From contig CAZFQL010000005.1 in the NCBI GenBank assembly GCA_964520905.1, positions 62,001 to 126,000 on the forward strand: a stretch of 64,000 nucleotides of DNA, read 5' to 3'. Made by a program: the position numbers and the translations under genes. Below the pieces are notes generated by a model. It searched no databases, had not been told where the DNA came from, and saw only the letters and a list, made by a program, of their open reading frames with translations. The first letter of the stretch is position 1. Every line of letters starts with the position of its first letter. Source of the stretch: JAGVIE01 sp964520905 (GTDB lineage: Bacteria > Bacteroidota > Ignavibacteria > UBA10030 > SZUA-254). Below, in pieces: positions 15,743-25,820 of this stretch.

Positions 15743-17089
15743 ATGAAGGTCTTACTCACAATTTTCTTTTTGGTGATCTGTATGAGTATTACAAGTAATG
15801 CCCAGATCGATATAAAGTTCGAGCAGTATAAGATGGATAACGGTTTAACTGTCATCCTGCACGAAGATCACGATGCACCGGTAACTGCCGTTGCAGTGAT
15901 GTATCATGTCGGCTCGAAGAATGAAAAACCGAAGCGAACAGGATTCGCTCATCTGTTTGAACATATGATGTTCCAGGGATCGGAAAATGTAGGTAATCAC
16001 GAGCATTTTAGTTTGCTCCAAGAAGTTGGCGCCAATGTCAACGGTTTCACAACCTCGGATGGCACAACATATTTCGAAATTCTTCCAAGTAATTTTGTCG
16101 AGTTGGGTTTATATCTTGAATCCGACAGGATGGGTTTCTTACTTCCAGCAATGACGCAGGTGAAATTAGACAATCAGCGCGATGTTGTGAAGAATGAGCG
16201 GCGGCAAAATTATGACAATCGTCCTTATGGAACTGCCGATGAAAAGATTGCAAAGGCAATTTATCCACCGACTCATCCTTATAGCTGGCCCGTTATAGGT
16301 TATATGGAAGATCTTTCCGCGGCGGCACTTGGAGATGTACAGGATTTCTTCAGGACGTATTATGCGCCCAACAACGCATGTCTTGTTGTTGCCGGAGATT
16401 TTAAGCCGGTTGAATTGAAACCGCTAATTGAAAAATATTTTGCTTCAATTCCACGAGGAAAAGATTTCGAACGTCCTAAAGCTGTACCTGTCTCATTGGA
16501 TAAACAAGAGCGTATGGCTTTTGAGGATAAAGTACAGCTACCGCGTTTGTTTCTTACATGGCATAGTCCGGCGAACTACACGCGTGAAGATGCAGTACTA
16601 AGTGTTCTGGATAATATTCTAAGCCGGGGCAAATCATCCAGATTGTACAAATCACTCGTCTATGAAAAACAAATAGCACAATCTGTGTCGGCGAGGCAAG
16701 GCGGATCGGAGATTGCAGGTACCTTCGACATTCAGGTAACTGCAAAACCCGGGCATAACCTGACAGAAATGGAAGCTGCAGTGAATGAGATCCTTGCTGA
16801 GGTTTTTAAGAAAGGAGTAACCCGGCAGGAAATAGAAAACGCACTAACATTGAGAGAAGTTCAGATGGTAAACGGCGCGGCAACAGTATTGGGCAAAGCT
16901 AACACGCTCGCTGCTTATTATTCTTATACTGGTGATCCGAATAATATCAATAAAGAAATGGATTTGTATAAAGGAATCACACCTGATGAAGTTCTAACAG
17001 TTGCAAAAAAATATCTTATACAACCGAATATGGCGTTAAGCGTAGTGCCTCTCGGCAAACTTGAATTAGCAGCCAAGAAAGGGGAATAA
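15743..17089 (+). CDS. M16-family zinc peptidase, catalytic subunit
   Basis: The 448-aa secreted protein has a signal peptide (to about residue 20) and the inverted zinc motif HLFEH (FAHLFEHMMFQGS, about residues 70-74), with the distal Glu expected in the NERRQNYDNRPYG region. The second half carries the M16 C-terminal domain. It should act in the periplasm or outside the cell as half of a clamshell protease. CGGAG lies upstream of the ATG. The next gene, 4 bp downstream, encodes an M16 protein without the zinc motif, so the pair probably forms a heterodimer like other bacterial M16B pairs. Confidence 0.94.
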   Translation: MKVLLTIFFLVICMSITSNAQIDIKFEQYKMDNGLTVILHEDHDAPVTAVAVMYHVGSKNEKPKRTGFAHLFEHMMFQGSENVGNHEHFSLLQEVGANVNGFTTSDGTTYFEILPSNFVELGLYLESDRMGFLLPAMTQVKLDNQRDVVKNERRQNYDNRPYGTADEKIAKAIYPPTHPYSWPVIGYMEDLSAAALGDVQDFFRTYYAPNNACLVVAGDFKPVELKPLIEKYFASIPRGKDFERPKAVPVSLDKQERMAFEDKVQLPRLFLTWHSPANYTREDAVLSVLDNILSRGKSSRLYKSLVYEKQIAQSVSARQGGSEIAGTFDIQVTAKPGHNLTEMEAAVNEILAEVFKKGVTRQEIENALTLREVQMVNGAATVLGKANTLAAYYSYTGDPNNINKEMDLYKGITPDEVLTVAKKYLIQPNMALSVVPLGKLELAAKKGE

Positions 17090-17093
17090 TTAA

Positions 17094-18539
17094 ATGAAAA
17101 CCACTATGAAATTTCTATTCCTCGGAATAATATTCACAACAATAATATCTTTTACGATGAACTCACAAGAGATCGACCGAACAAAACGCCCGGTTAGCAA
17201 ACCAGCTCCGAAGGTTGAACTGCCGGAAATTCAAAAAGCGACTTTAAAAAACGGTTTGAAAATTTGGCTTGTCGAACGTCATCAAATGCCAACGGTTGCC
17301 TTCAATCTGGTTATTCAAACTGGCTCGGATCACGATCCGATAAACCAACCCGGTGTCGCTTCGATGACATCCGATGTGATTGACGAAGGAACCAAAACCC
17401 GCGATGCGCTTCAAGTTTCAGATGCTCTTGAATCGATCGGAGCAAACTTAAACGTTGGAGCGAATCTGGATGGAACCTTCATGACTCTAAATATATTGAC
17501 TAAGTATCTCGAGAAGGGTATAGATATATTTTCAGATGTTTTAACGAATCCTACTTTTCCTCAAAAAGAATTTGATCGTCTGCAAAAAACACGATTGACA
17601 TCTCTGATGCAGCAAAAGGATCAGGCAACGATGATTGCAAATAATGCATTCTCGTATATTCTCTATGGAGCAAACCATCCTTACGGAATTAATCCATCGG
17701 GGACTGAGACATCAATAAAATCAATGACGACAGGCGATCTGGTAAAATTTTATCAGACATATTATCGTCCGAACAATGCAACTTTGATTGTTGTCGGTGA
17801 TATTAAGATGAAAGATATCATTTCTCTTTTGGAGAAAAGTCTTGCTGAATGGAAACCTGCTGATGTTCCAGCATTCAACATACCAACTGCACCTTCAATC
17901 GAAAAGATGAAAGTATATCTTGTCGATAAACCTGGTGCGGCACAATCGGAAATCAGAATCGGTTATCCCGCTCTTGCACGGAGTACACCTGATTATTTTC
18001 CCGTGACACTTATGAATAGGATGCTCGGTGGTCAATTTACAAGCCGGATCAACCTGAACATTCGTGAGAAGCGTGGATTCACTTACGGTGCACGCTCCGG
18101 GTTTAGCTTTCAGAAAGGTGCCGGACCGTTTACTGCTTCTGCAGGCGTTCACACTGATAAATCCGACAGTTCTGTACATGAATTTCTTTATGAAATCAAT
18201 TTAATGCGCGAAAAAGGAATGACTGCAGATGAGCTTGAGTTTGTTAAGAAGGGTATGGTTGGAAGTTTTGCACTGACATTTGAAACATCTGCTCAAATTG
18301 CGGGTCTCTTACAGAACATAATTCTATACGGTCTTCCAGTGAACTATTATAATACATTTCTACAAAATACCGAACAAGTAACATTGCAGGATATCGATAG
18401 AGTATCGAAAAAATATCTCGATATTTCTAAGATGGCTATTGTCGTTGTTGGTGATCTTGGAAAAATTAAAGAGCCAATTTCCTTGCTGAATTTGGGCGAT
18501 ATAGTAGTTTGTGATACAGACGGGAAACCGCTGCCATAA
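17094..18539 (+). CDS. M16-family protein lacking the zinc motif, partner subunit
   Basis: The 481-aa protein has a signal peptide and the M16 fold, but where HxxEH is expected it reads GVASMTSDVIDEGT, so both zinc histidines are gone. The C-terminal half keeps the conserved substrate-contact motif (NLNIREKRGFTYGARS, about residues 320-335), where Arg and Tyr bind the peptide in active heterodimers. That fits a non-catalytic partner of the gene 4 bp upstream, as in mitochondrial processing peptidase and bacterial M16B pairs. GAAAGGGG precedes the ATG. Confidence 0.92.
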   Translation: MKTTMKFLFLGIIFTTIISFTMNSQEIDRTKRPVSKPAPKVELPEIQKATLKNGLKIWLVERHQMPTVAFNLVIQTGSDHDPINQPGVASMTSDVIDEGTKTRDALQVSDALESIGANLNVGANLDGTFMTLNILTKYLEKGIDIFSDVLTNPTFPQKEFDRLQKTRLTSLMQQKDQATMIANNAFSYILYGANHPYGINPSGTETSIKSMTTGDLVKFYQTYYRPNNATLIVVGDIKMKDIISLLEKSLAEWKPADVPAFNIPTAPSIEKMKVYLVDKPGAAQSEIRIGYPALARSTPDYFPVTLMNRMLGGQFTSRINLNIREKRGFTYGARSGFSFQKGAGPFTASAGVHTDKSDSSVHEFLYEINLMREKGMTADELEFVKKGMVGSFALTFETSAQIAGLLQNIILYGLPVNYYNTFLQNTEQVTLQDIDRVSKKYLDISKMAIVVVGDLGKIKEPISLLNLGDIVVCDTDGKPLP

Positions 18540-18611
18540 TTTTTTATTGATATTGCGAAAGGGGTTCGGTCCATGATACAGATTAGGACAGTGCCCCCAC
18601 AAGTTGAAATC

Positions 18612-18640
18612 TTGACAAAGGTCAAAAATTCTTTTATATT
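18612..18640 (+). promoter_or_regulatory. Sigma-70-type promoter before the HNH nuclease gene
   Basis: TTGACA (18612-18617), a 17-nt spacer and TATATT (18635-18640). The predicted start near 18647 leaves a leader of about 100 nt containing AAGGAGG at about 18688. Confidence 0.75.
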
Positions 18641-18750
18641 TTTATTACTAAATAACTTACACGAATACGGTATCAACAGACATCAGAAGGAGGTGTCGGG
18701 TCTTCAGTGCGCGTTACGTAACCGGTACGTCCGGAAAATTAAGCAGTAAG

Positions 18751-19242
18751 GTGCTCATTCTCAATCAAAATTATGAGCCGATGAGCGTATGTAATGTCAA
18801 AAAAGCAATTATTCTCCTTTATCTCGGTAAAGCTGAGCTTATTGAATCATACGACGGGAAGAAAGTTCGGGCAGTCTCGATGAGCATGCCTTTCCCGAGC
18901 ATCGTTCGCCTCGGTGTCTATATCCATGTTCCCTATAAAAAAATCATTCTTTCCCGAAAAAATATCCTTCGACGGGATGGGCATAGATGTCAATACTGTG
19001 GACGAAGCGATATTTCATTGACAGTCGATCATATTATTCCGCGCGCGAAATCAGGTGAAGAGACATGGGAGAACCTGGTCACAGCGTGCGTCAAGTGCAA
19101 TAATCATAAAAGTAATCGAACGCCGGAAGAAGCTCATATGAAATTGCTTCGCAGACCGATGAAACCAAATCATGTCACTTTCATACGGCATTTTGTCGGC
19201 AACTTAGATGAAAGATGGAAGCCGTACCTATTCATGAATTAG
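18751..19242 (+). CDS. HNH endonuclease family protein
   Basis: The protein carries a complete HNH module: CQYCGRSDISLTVDHIIPRAKSG, then NLVTACVKCNNHKSNRTPEEA, with two CxxC zinc pairs. The N-terminus (LILNQNYEPMSVCNVKKAI) matches a widespread family of small HNH proteins. The GTG at 18751 is the only usable start in frame, but homologues usually have a few residues before this Val, and the strong AAGGAGG at about 18688 lies too far upstream, so the start is uncertain. Cellular role unknown. It is followed by trpS, 33 bp away. Confidence 0.85.
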   Translation: MLILNQNYEPMSVCNVKKAIILLYLGKAELIESYDGKKVRAVSMSMPFPSIVRLGVYIHVPYKKIILSRKNILRRDGHRCQYCGRSDISLTVDHIIPRAKSGEETWENLVTACVKCNNHKSNRTPEEAHMKLLRRPMKPNHVTFIRHFVGNLDERWKPYLFMN

Positions 19243-19275
19243 TCAACCCATCATTATATATAGGAACATAACCTA

Positions 19276-20265
19276 TTGCCAGGTAAAAAAAGAATTTTAA
19301 GTGGAATGCGCCCGACTGGGAAACTCCATCTGGGGCATCTTGTCGGCGCTTTGGAAAATTGGGTGAATCTCCAATCGGAGTATGAAAATTATCATCTCAT
19401 CGCCGACTATCATGCACTAACCACTAATCTCGACAGCTCGAATATCTATGCGAACTCATTCGATATGCTGATAGATTGGTTGGCGGCAGGCATAGATCCG
19501 AAATCAAGCCCGATGTTTCGGCAGTCGCAGGTCAAGGAACATACAGAACTTCAGTTGATCTTCTCTATGCTCGTTACGACTGCGCGTCTTGAACGAAATC
19601 CTACGTTAAAAGAACAGGTTCGGGATCTGGAAATGGAAAATATTTCCATCGGACATTTAGGTTATCCTGTTCTGCAGGCTGCCGATATTTTATTGTACAA
19701 AGGAGAAGTTGTCCCGGTCGGTGAGGATCAACTGCCTCATATAGAAATTACACGAGAGATTGCCCGAAAATTTAACACACAGTACTCACCGTCTCAACCG
19801 GTCTTTCCCGAACCGGAAGGAAAAATAACCCGGTTTGCCCGGCTTCCCGGACTCGATGGAAAACGCATGAGTAAATCTATCGGGAATACCATATTACTTT
19901 CGGATTCTCCCGATGTTGTTCAGAAGAAAATGCGAACCGCTGTTACCGATCCGCAAAAAGTTCGTAAGGGAGACCCTGGACATCCTGAAATCTGTTTGGT
20001 CTATACATATCATCAGAAGTTTAACCCCGACGAAACTCAAACCATAGAGCAAGACTGCCGTAGCGGAAAACTCGGTTGCGTGGATTGTAAAATGAAAGTG
20101 ATGCAGAAGGTGTGCGATTACCTGTCTCCCTTCAGAGACAGACGGCAGTATTACGAATCGCATCAGGAAGAAGTAAAAGAAATTCTCAATGATGGTGAAA
20201 TTCGTGCGAAAAATATCGCGCATAGTACAATGACTGAAGTTCACGATGTAATGAAATTAGGATAA
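19276..20265 (+). CDS. trpS: Tryptophan--tRNA ligase
   Basis: The 329-aa class I synthetase charges tRNA-Trp. The HIGH motif reads HLGH (KLHLGHLVGALENW) and the KMSKS motif is intact (KRMSKSIGN, about residue 197). Other family features are SQVKEHTELQLIFSM and PVGEDQLPHIEITREIA. The start is TTG with AGGA upstream. Length is typical. It is followed 29 bp later by a T9SS secreted protein gene that is probably unrelated in function. Confidence 0.97.
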   Translation: MPGKKRILSGMRPTGKLHLGHLVGALENWVNLQSEYENYHLIADYHALTTNLDSSNIYANSFDMLIDWLAAGIDPKSSPMFRQSQVKEHTELQLIFSMLVTTARLERNPTLKEQVRDLEMENISIGHLGYPVLQAADILLYKGEVVPVGEDQLPHIEITREIARKFNTQYSPSQPVFPEPEGKITRFARLPGLDGKRMSKSIGNTILLSDSPDVVQKKMRTAVTDPQKVRKGDPGHPEICLVYTYHQKFNPDETQTIEQDCRSGKLGCVDCKMKVMQKVCDYLSPFRDRRQYYESHQEEVKEILNDGEIRAKNIAHSTMTEVHDVMKLG

Positions 20266-20294
20266 CAACAATAATCTTATCCTATTGAAATAAA

Positions 20295-22151
20295 ATGAAT
20301 AGAGCTTTGAGCCGGGCAGTTTGTGTTTTGGGGATACTGTTGTTCTTAGGGAACAAAGCACATTCACAGGAGTACTGGGGGCGATTAACCGGATTCCCGG
20401 GTTCTTATGTCCACGTGCTTGCAATCGATTCAAGCGGAAGAATCTTTGCGGGTAGCCTTACCGGCGGCATGTACCGCTCTACCGACGACGGTGTGAGTTG
20501 GTCTCAAATTAATTCCGGCTTGACATACAAAAAAATTCATTCCATAGCGATAAACTCTACAGGAATTATTTTTGCCGGAAGTGATAGCGGTGGAATTTTC
20601 AGGTCTTCAGATGGCGGAAGTAATTGGTCGTCAGTCGGGCTATTCGGTAAAACAGTATATTCAATCGCGGTAAAATCCGTCAACGAAATTTTTGCCGGTT
20701 ATGGAAATCCTAATATGGGCGGAGGCGGTGTATATAAATCTACAAACAGCGGTCTGAGTTGGAATCCGGTCGGTGGTACTTCGATAAATTCCGTCGTTAA
20801 TGCTTTAACTATAAACAACAGTGGATATATTTTCGCCGGTACAAATGGAAATGGCGTTTATCGTACAACGAATAATGGCATAAACTGGATTCAACTTGAT
20901 TTGGTTGGGAAATCTGTCGTCTCACTCGCTTCGAAACCGGATAGTATGGTTTTCGCCGGAACATATCTGGAAGGCATATTCATATCATCGAACAGCGGCG
21001 CCAACTGGTTCAGTTATGGTCAGTCATTCAATAGCTGCAGAAGTTTAGCGCTGAATTCGATAGGGCATCTCATTGCCGGAACAGACCGAGAGGGCTTTTT
21101 CCGGTCAACAAGTGATGCCGCTTGTTGGTCGAGGGTTAGTTTATTGAATGAATATATTAGAGGAATAATTATAAACAGTGGAGGATACATATTCGCGGGA
21201 ACCGATAACGGTGTGTATCGTACATTAAAATCGAGTACGCCGAAGATCGCTATTGGTATTTGCACTTTGAATCTTGGAACGCTGGTCTACCCCGTAGATA
21301 CCATCTTGACAGATTCTTTTCTAGTCCGGAATATTTCCAATTACCCGATCACGATTTCCACTAATATCCTCACAGATACTTCATATCTGATATACCCGAA
21401 TACTATATCCATAAACAGTAATGGTAGCATATGGTTGAAAGTTACATTCGCACCAAAAACAGCCGGTGCACATCAGGGGAAAGTTTCCATATCTACCGAT
21501 TCTACAATATTTCCCGAGGAAGTATCGCTCAATGCTAATGCACAAATGGGAACCATCCGTTTTAGCTCGAGATTAATAGACTACCGGTCGGTGAATATAG
21601 GCGCCGCACGTGACACAACATATACCTTTACGAATACAGGTAATACCAGGCTCATCATCAAAGACATTATTTCGACTAATCCGTCATTCATCATCGTTTC
21701 GAAAATTATTGATTCGCTCGCACCTTCTGCAATAGGACGAGACACTATTCGTTTCATACCAACAATCGAAGGTTCGGTATCAGGTCATCTTCTTGTTTAT
21801 AGCAATGCGCCAACTTCACCCGATACTATCGCTATTATGGGGATTGGTACAGAGCCAACCTCGGTCGACGATGAATCGAATCTTACATCCCGGTATGCTC
21901 TCGCGCAGAATTATCCCAATCCTTTCAATCCATCTACACATATCCGATTCCAGATACCTGTTAATAATTGGGTAAGTCTAAAAGTTTTTAACATCTTCGG
22001 TCAGGAAGTAGCGACGTTGGTGAACCAAAGCCTTACTGCGGGTGAACATTCGGTAGAGTGGGAAGCTATTGGTTTTCCCAGCGGGATTTATTTCTGCCGT
22101 TTACAGTCCGGATCATTTATTGGAACTAAGAAAATAACGCTTCTTCGATAG
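20295..22151 (+). CDS. T9SS-secreted propeller-type protein with choice-of-anchor domains
   Basis: The 618-aa protein has a signal peptide ending at about residue 24 (KAHSQ). Residues about 30-320 contain seven or so repeats of the form IFAGTxxGGVYRSTDxGxxWxxI, as in photosystem-stability/BNR beta-propellers. Two immunoglobulin-like choice-of-anchor D domains follow (about 330-525; DSFLVRNISNYPITIS, TYTFTNTGNTRLIIKD). The end is a full T9SS sorting domain (NYPNPFNPSTHIRFQIP to KKITLLR). It should be surface-exposed or released. Function is unknown; binding or adhesion is plausible. A similar protein is encoded at 31015. Confidence 0.9.
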   Translation: MNRALSRAVCVLGILLFLGNKAHSQEYWGRLTGFPGSYVHVLAIDSSGRIFAGSLTGGMYRSTDDGVSWSQINSGLTYKKIHSIAINSTGIIFAGSDSGGIFRSSDGGSNWSSVGLFGKTVYSIAVKSVNEIFAGYGNPNMGGGGVYKSTNSGLSWNPVGGTSINSVVNALTINNSGYIFAGTNGNGVYRTTNNGINWIQLDLVGKSVVSLASKPDSMVFAGTYLEGIFISSNSGANWFSYGQSFNSCRSLALNSIGHLIAGTDREGFFRSTSDAACWSRVSLLNEYIRGIIINSGGYIFAGTDNGVYRTLKSSTPKIAIGICTLNLGTLVYPVDTILTDSFLVRNISNYPITISTNILTDTSYLIYPNTISINSNGSIWLKVTFAPKTAGAHQGKVSISTDSTIFPEEVSLNANAQMGTIRFSSRLIDYRSVNIGAARDTTYTFTNTGNTRLIIKDIISTNPSFIIVSKIIDSLAPSAIGRDTIRFIPTIEGSVSGHLLVYSNAPTSPDTIAIMGIGTEPTSVDDESNLTSRYALAQNYPNPFNPSTHIRFQIPVNNWVSLKVFNIFGQEVATLVNQSLTAGEHSVEWEAIGFPSGIYFCRLQSGSFIGTKKITLLR

Positions 22152-22237
22152 GGGAGTTTTATATCAAAAATATTTTTTCCATATTGGTTATTAGAATCAA
22201 ATTGTCTTCAAGATACATTCTTAAATATTGATTAAAA

Positions 22238-22966
22238 GTGGCGTACAGAATCAAACTGCAAACTTTCGAAGGACCGCTTGACCTTTTACTCTTCTTTATC
22301 AAGAGGGATGAGCTTGATATTTATGATATCCCCATTGCGAAGATAGCAAAAGAGTTTTTGGAATATATCCAGGTTTTACAGGAACTCGACCTTGAAATAG
22401 CGGGGGATTTCATCGTAACGGCGGCGGAGTTGATGCAGATAAAGGTGAGAATGTTGCTCCCTAAAGCTCCCGGTGAGGAAGAGGAAGAAGACCCTCGCGC
22501 CGATCTCGTAAGGCGACTGCTTGAGTATAAGCGATTTAAAGAAGCGAGCGCCGTTCTATCTTCTCTGGAAGATGAATCGAGCAAATTGTTCTATCGTCAG
22601 GGATTTCATTCCGATTCAAAGACGGTATCGCTGGAGGATCAGGAAGTCAGCCTAAAAAATATTACAATGTTCAATTTGATTTCCGCTTTCAAAAAAGTTC
22701 TGGATAATGTACCGAAGAAGATATATCACGATATAGAGCTTATGAATGTCTCGATCGATGAGCAGATGAGTTACATTGCGGATGTTTTCCGCACGAAGGA
22801 AGAGATAACATTTTTTGAGCTCGTTTCGCACATGTCTGAAAAAATTCGTATTATTGTAACAATAATTGCTATGTTGGAGATGGTAAAAAATAAGATAATT
22901 GCTCTCAAACCGGCAGAGCACGATGATGATTTCATTCTTTTTAAGTTGAGAACAGCAGCGGTATAA
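22238..22966 (+). CDS. scpA: Segregation and condensation protein A
   Basis: The 242-aa kleisin subunit links SMC heads in the bacterial condensin complex. The N-terminus is diagnostic (FEGPLDLLLFFIKRDELDIYDIPIAKIAKEF), and a winged-helix end follows (EITFFELVSHMSEKIRIIVTIIAMLEMVKN). The start is GTG without a strong ribosome binding site. Its TAA overlaps the ATG of scpB by one base, so the two are coupled. Smc itself is not in the window. Confidence 0.95.
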   Translation: MAYRIKLQTFEGPLDLLLFFIKRDELDIYDIPIAKIAKEFLEYIQVLQELDLEIAGDFIVTAAELMQIKVRMLLPKAPGEEEEEDPRADLVRRLLEYKRFKEASAVLSSLEDESSKLFYRQGFHSDSKTVSLEDQEVSLKNITMFNLISAFKKVLDNVPKKIYHDIELMNVSIDEQMSYIADVFRTKEEITFFELVSHMSEKIRIIVTIIAMLEMVKNKIIALKPAEHDDDFILFKLRTAAV

Positions 22967-23709
22967 TGGAAAACGTTTCGGAAAATAAGCGGCAAATTAT
23001 TGAAGCCTTAATCTTCGGTTCTGATGAGCCGTTGACACCCCGGCAGATAATCGATATCCTCTGGCATTCAGATAATTCAGGTCCTCGTCTTAGAGTGAAG
23101 GAGGATGACGTTCTCGGACTTATTCGTGATTTGAATGCAGAGTATGTTCAAGCAGGCCGCTCGTACCGTATAATTCAGGTTGCGGGTGGGTACCAGTATG
23201 CGACGATGCCTGAGTTCGCCGAATGGCTCGGGCGAATGGTGAAAGAAAAAGCCAGGCGCAAACTGACTCAAGCTACTATTGAAACGCTGTCCGTCATCGC
23301 ATACAAACAACCTGTCACGAAACCCGAAATTGAATCTATCCGCGGTGTAAATGCAGATTATGCAATTCAAAAATTATTGGAGCGTGGTCTTATCACTATC
23401 GTCGGGCGTGCTGCTTCAGCCGGTCGTCCGCTTTTGTACGGGACAACGCAAGACTTCCTAAAACATTTCGGCATCAATGATCTTTCTGAACTTCCGAAAC
23501 CCAGGGAAATAGAAGAGATCATGGCGGATCAGGGAATGGATATGGAACGTGAGCTCCTGAAACGGATGGGGAAGACAGATGAAGAAATAGCTGAACAGTT
23601 AGGAACAATAGCCGTCAGTGAGAATGGACAGCTTCATGAATTACCCCCAAAGGAGGATAATCAAAACAATGAAACTACCGATTCGGATTTGAGTGGGCAA
23701 ACCGAGTAG
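22966..23709 (+). CDS. scpB: Segregation and condensation protein B
   Basis: The 247-aa protein is the winged-helix partner of ScpA in the SMC complex. Hallmarks include IIEALIFGSDEPLT, the conserved TLSVIAYKQPVTKPEIESIRG (about residues 105-125) and LLERGLITIVGRAASAGRPLLYGTT. A Glu/Asp-rich tail extends past about residue 190. It begins on the last base of scpA and is followed after 48 bp by an MFS transporter gene. Confidence 0.95.
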   Translation: MENVSENKRQIIEALIFGSDEPLTPRQIIDILWHSDNSGPRLRVKEDDVLGLIRDLNAEYVQAGRSYRIIQVAGGYQYATMPEFAEWLGRMVKEKARRKLTQATIETLSVIAYKQPVTKPEIESIRGVNADYAIQKLLERGLITIVGRAASAGRPLLYGTTQDFLKHFGINDLSELPKPREIEEIMADQGMDMERELLKRMGKTDEEIAEQLGTIAVSENGQLHELPPKEDNQNNETTDSDLSGQTE

Positions 23710-23757
23710 GATGCTCTTTTTATTTTGTGCGAGTAAAACTCGCCATGCATATCTATT

Positions 23758-25020
23758 ATGAACGCGCCTCAGAAACAAATAAATAAAAACCTATTCACTC
23801 TACTCTTCACGGTATTTTTAGATTTTCTGGGTTTCGGCATAGTTATACCGATCATCGCGCCGATCTTTCTTGATCCGCTCAACGGTGTGCTTCATGGCGG
23901 TTACACGTATTCTGCGCGGACAATAATTCTCGGTTTCCTGATTGCAGCTTTCCCGATAGCCCAGTTTTTCGGTGCGCCGATCCTCGGCGCCTTATCCGAT
24001 AAATATGGAAGGAAGAAAATTCTTCTTGTCTCGATATTTTTTACTTCTGTTAGTTTGATACTGTTCGGGATCGGAATTATGTCGCGAAATCTGGTTTTAT
24101 TATTTTTAAGCCGTCTTCTCAATGGTTTGATGGGAGGTAATGTCTCAACTGCTCAATCGGCAATAGCCGATATGAGCGATCTGCAATCAAAAGCGAAAAA
24201 TTTTGGATTGATGGGAATGGTCTTTGGTCTTGGGTTTATCCTTGGTCCTTTCTTCGGCGGTAAACTTGCAGATTCACACACGGTTTCATGGTTCAATTAT
24301 GCCACGCCGTTCTGGGTTGCGGGAATACTCTCTCTGATAAATGTTATTTTAATTTCAGTCTTGTTCAAAGAAACTTTGAAAGTACCCAATATTAACGCTC
24401 CTATCAAATGGTCGACTGGATTCAAGAATGTACAACGAGCGTTTTCAAATGCCGACTTACGGATTATCTTCATCGTCTCGTTTCTAACAATATTCGGCTT
24501 TACATCGTTCACACAATTCTTTCAAGTATACCTCATAAAGAAGTTTAACTTCAATCAGGCGCACATCGGAATGATTTATGCCTACCTGGGTTTGTGGATT
24601 GCATTGACGCAGGGAGGAATAGTTAGACTTCTTTCAAAACAATACGTGCCAGAGAAAATACTTAGGTTCAGTATTGTTGCTTTAAGTATATCAATTATTC
24701 TTTTGCTGTTACCCGAAGATTCGTCGACGTTGTATTTTATTCTGCCGTTTGTTTCTTTAACACAGGGTGTAAGCACGCCGAATATAATGGTTATTATCTC
24801 GAATTTTGCAGGAGTTCAGGATCAGGGTGAAATATTAGGTATCAACCAATCGGTTCAAGCAGTCGGGTTCGCGGTTCCTCCAATTATCGCCGGGTTCATC
24901 TCGACGATAGATTTCCGGTTACCGATTGTGATGGGGTCGGTCTTTGTGTTTGTATCGTGGATAGTGTTTATCTTGTATAATAATAAAACAAAAACGGTAG
25001 GTACCGTAGGAAGTGTATGA
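23758..25020 (+). CDS. MFS transporter
   Basis: The 420-aa inner-membrane protein has about 12 hydrophobic segments and a motif-A-like loop between helices 2 and 3 (GALSDKYGRKKILL). The opening FLDFLGFGIVIPIIAPIF is typical of the drug:H+ antiporter/TetA-like group. Substrate cannot be assigned; efflux is likely. It overlaps the next gene, a pseudouridine synthase, by 4 bp, suggesting co-transcription with the scpAB cluster. Confidence 0.9.
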   Translation: MNAPQKQINKNLFTLLFTVFLDFLGFGIVIPIIAPIFLDPLNGVLHGGYTYSARTIILGFLIAAFPIAQFFGAPILGALSDKYGRKKILLVSIFFTSVSLILFGIGIMSRNLVLLFLSRLLNGLMGGNVSTAQSAIADMSDLQSKAKNFGLMGMVFGLGFILGPFFGGKLADSHTVSWFNYATPFWVAGILSLINVILISVLFKETLKVPNINAPIKWSTGFKNVQRAFSNADLRIIFIVSFLTIFGFTSFTQFFQVYLIKKFNFNQAHIGMIYAYLGLWIALTQGGIVRLLSKQYVPEKILRFSIVALSISIILLLLPEDSSTLYFILPFVSLTQGVSTPNIMVIISNFAGVQDQGEILGINQSVQAVGFAVPPIIAGFISTIDFRLPIVMGSVFVFVSWIVFILYNNKTKTVGTVGSV

Positions 25021-25790
25021 TGATAAAAAAACAGAAATCGGAAGAATCATTAACCCGCATAAATAAATATTTAGCTAATGCCGGGGTTGCATCGCGCCGG
25101 AAAGTAGATGAAATGTTGCAGGAAGGAAAAGTGCGGGTTAATGGTAAAGTTATTACAAGTCTGGGCACTAAAATAGATCCGGGAAAGGATAAAGTATTTG
25201 TCGATGGGATGCAAATCGTAATACTTGATGAACCCGTGTATATCGTGTTCAACAAACCTAAAGATGCGATAACAACTGCGAGCGATGAGCGCGGACGGTC
25301 GACTGTAATGGATTACATCCGTATCAAGCAACGCGTATATCCTGTAGGACGGCTCGACAGGAATACAACCGGAGTTCTTCTGCTTACAAACGACGGTGAG
25401 TTTGCGAATCGCTTGATGCATCCGAAGTTTGAAGTTAAGAAAGCCTATAAAGTAACTCTCGATAAAGCGCTCACACGCGAAGATGCGGATAAATTATCTC
25501 ATGGTGTTCGTCTTTCGGATGGTATGACAAAACCCGCTAAGATACATTTTCTACCGGGCGAAAAAAATCAAGTTGTCGGTATTATTATCCACGAAGGGCG
25601 CAACCGGCAAGTACACAGAATGTTTGAAGCGTTCGGGTACGAGGTATATAAACTCGATCGGGTGGGTTATGCGGATATTACATATGAAGGACTTCCGCGT
25701 GGACGATGGAGATATTTAACAAAGACTGAAGTCAGAAAATTATATGATATTGCCGGAATGGATCAAACGGTTATCGCTATCCGGTATTAA
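25017..25790 (+). CDS. rluB: 23S rRNA pseudouridine synthase, RluB/RsuA family
   Basis: The 257-aa enzyme has an N-terminal S4 RNA-binding domain (TRINKYLANAGVASRRKVDEML, about residues 10-60) and the RsuA-type catalytic domain with the nucleophile Asp in VGRLDRNTTGVLLLTNDG (about residue 106). GRNRQVHRMFEAFGYEV is also conserved. The domain order fits RluB, which modifies 23S rRNA, but RluE/RluF or RsuA cannot be excluded from sequence alone. It overlaps the MFS gene by 4 bp and converges on ackA. Confidence 0.88.
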   Translation: MMIKKQKSEESLTRINKYLANAGVASRRKVDEMLQEGKVRVNGKVITSLGTKIDPGKDKVFVDGMQIVILDEPVYIVFNKPKDAITTASDERGRSTVMDYIRIKQRVYPVGRLDRNTTGVLLLTNDGEFANRLMHPKFEVKKAYKVTLDKALTREDADKLSHGVRLSDGMTKPAKIHFLPGEKNQVVGIIIHEGRNRQVHRMFEAFGYEVYKLDRVGYADITYEGLPRGRWRYLTKTEVRKLYDIAGMDQTVIAIRY

Positions 25791-25820
25791 TTAAATCCGA
25801 CTAATATTTTCAACTGAAGC

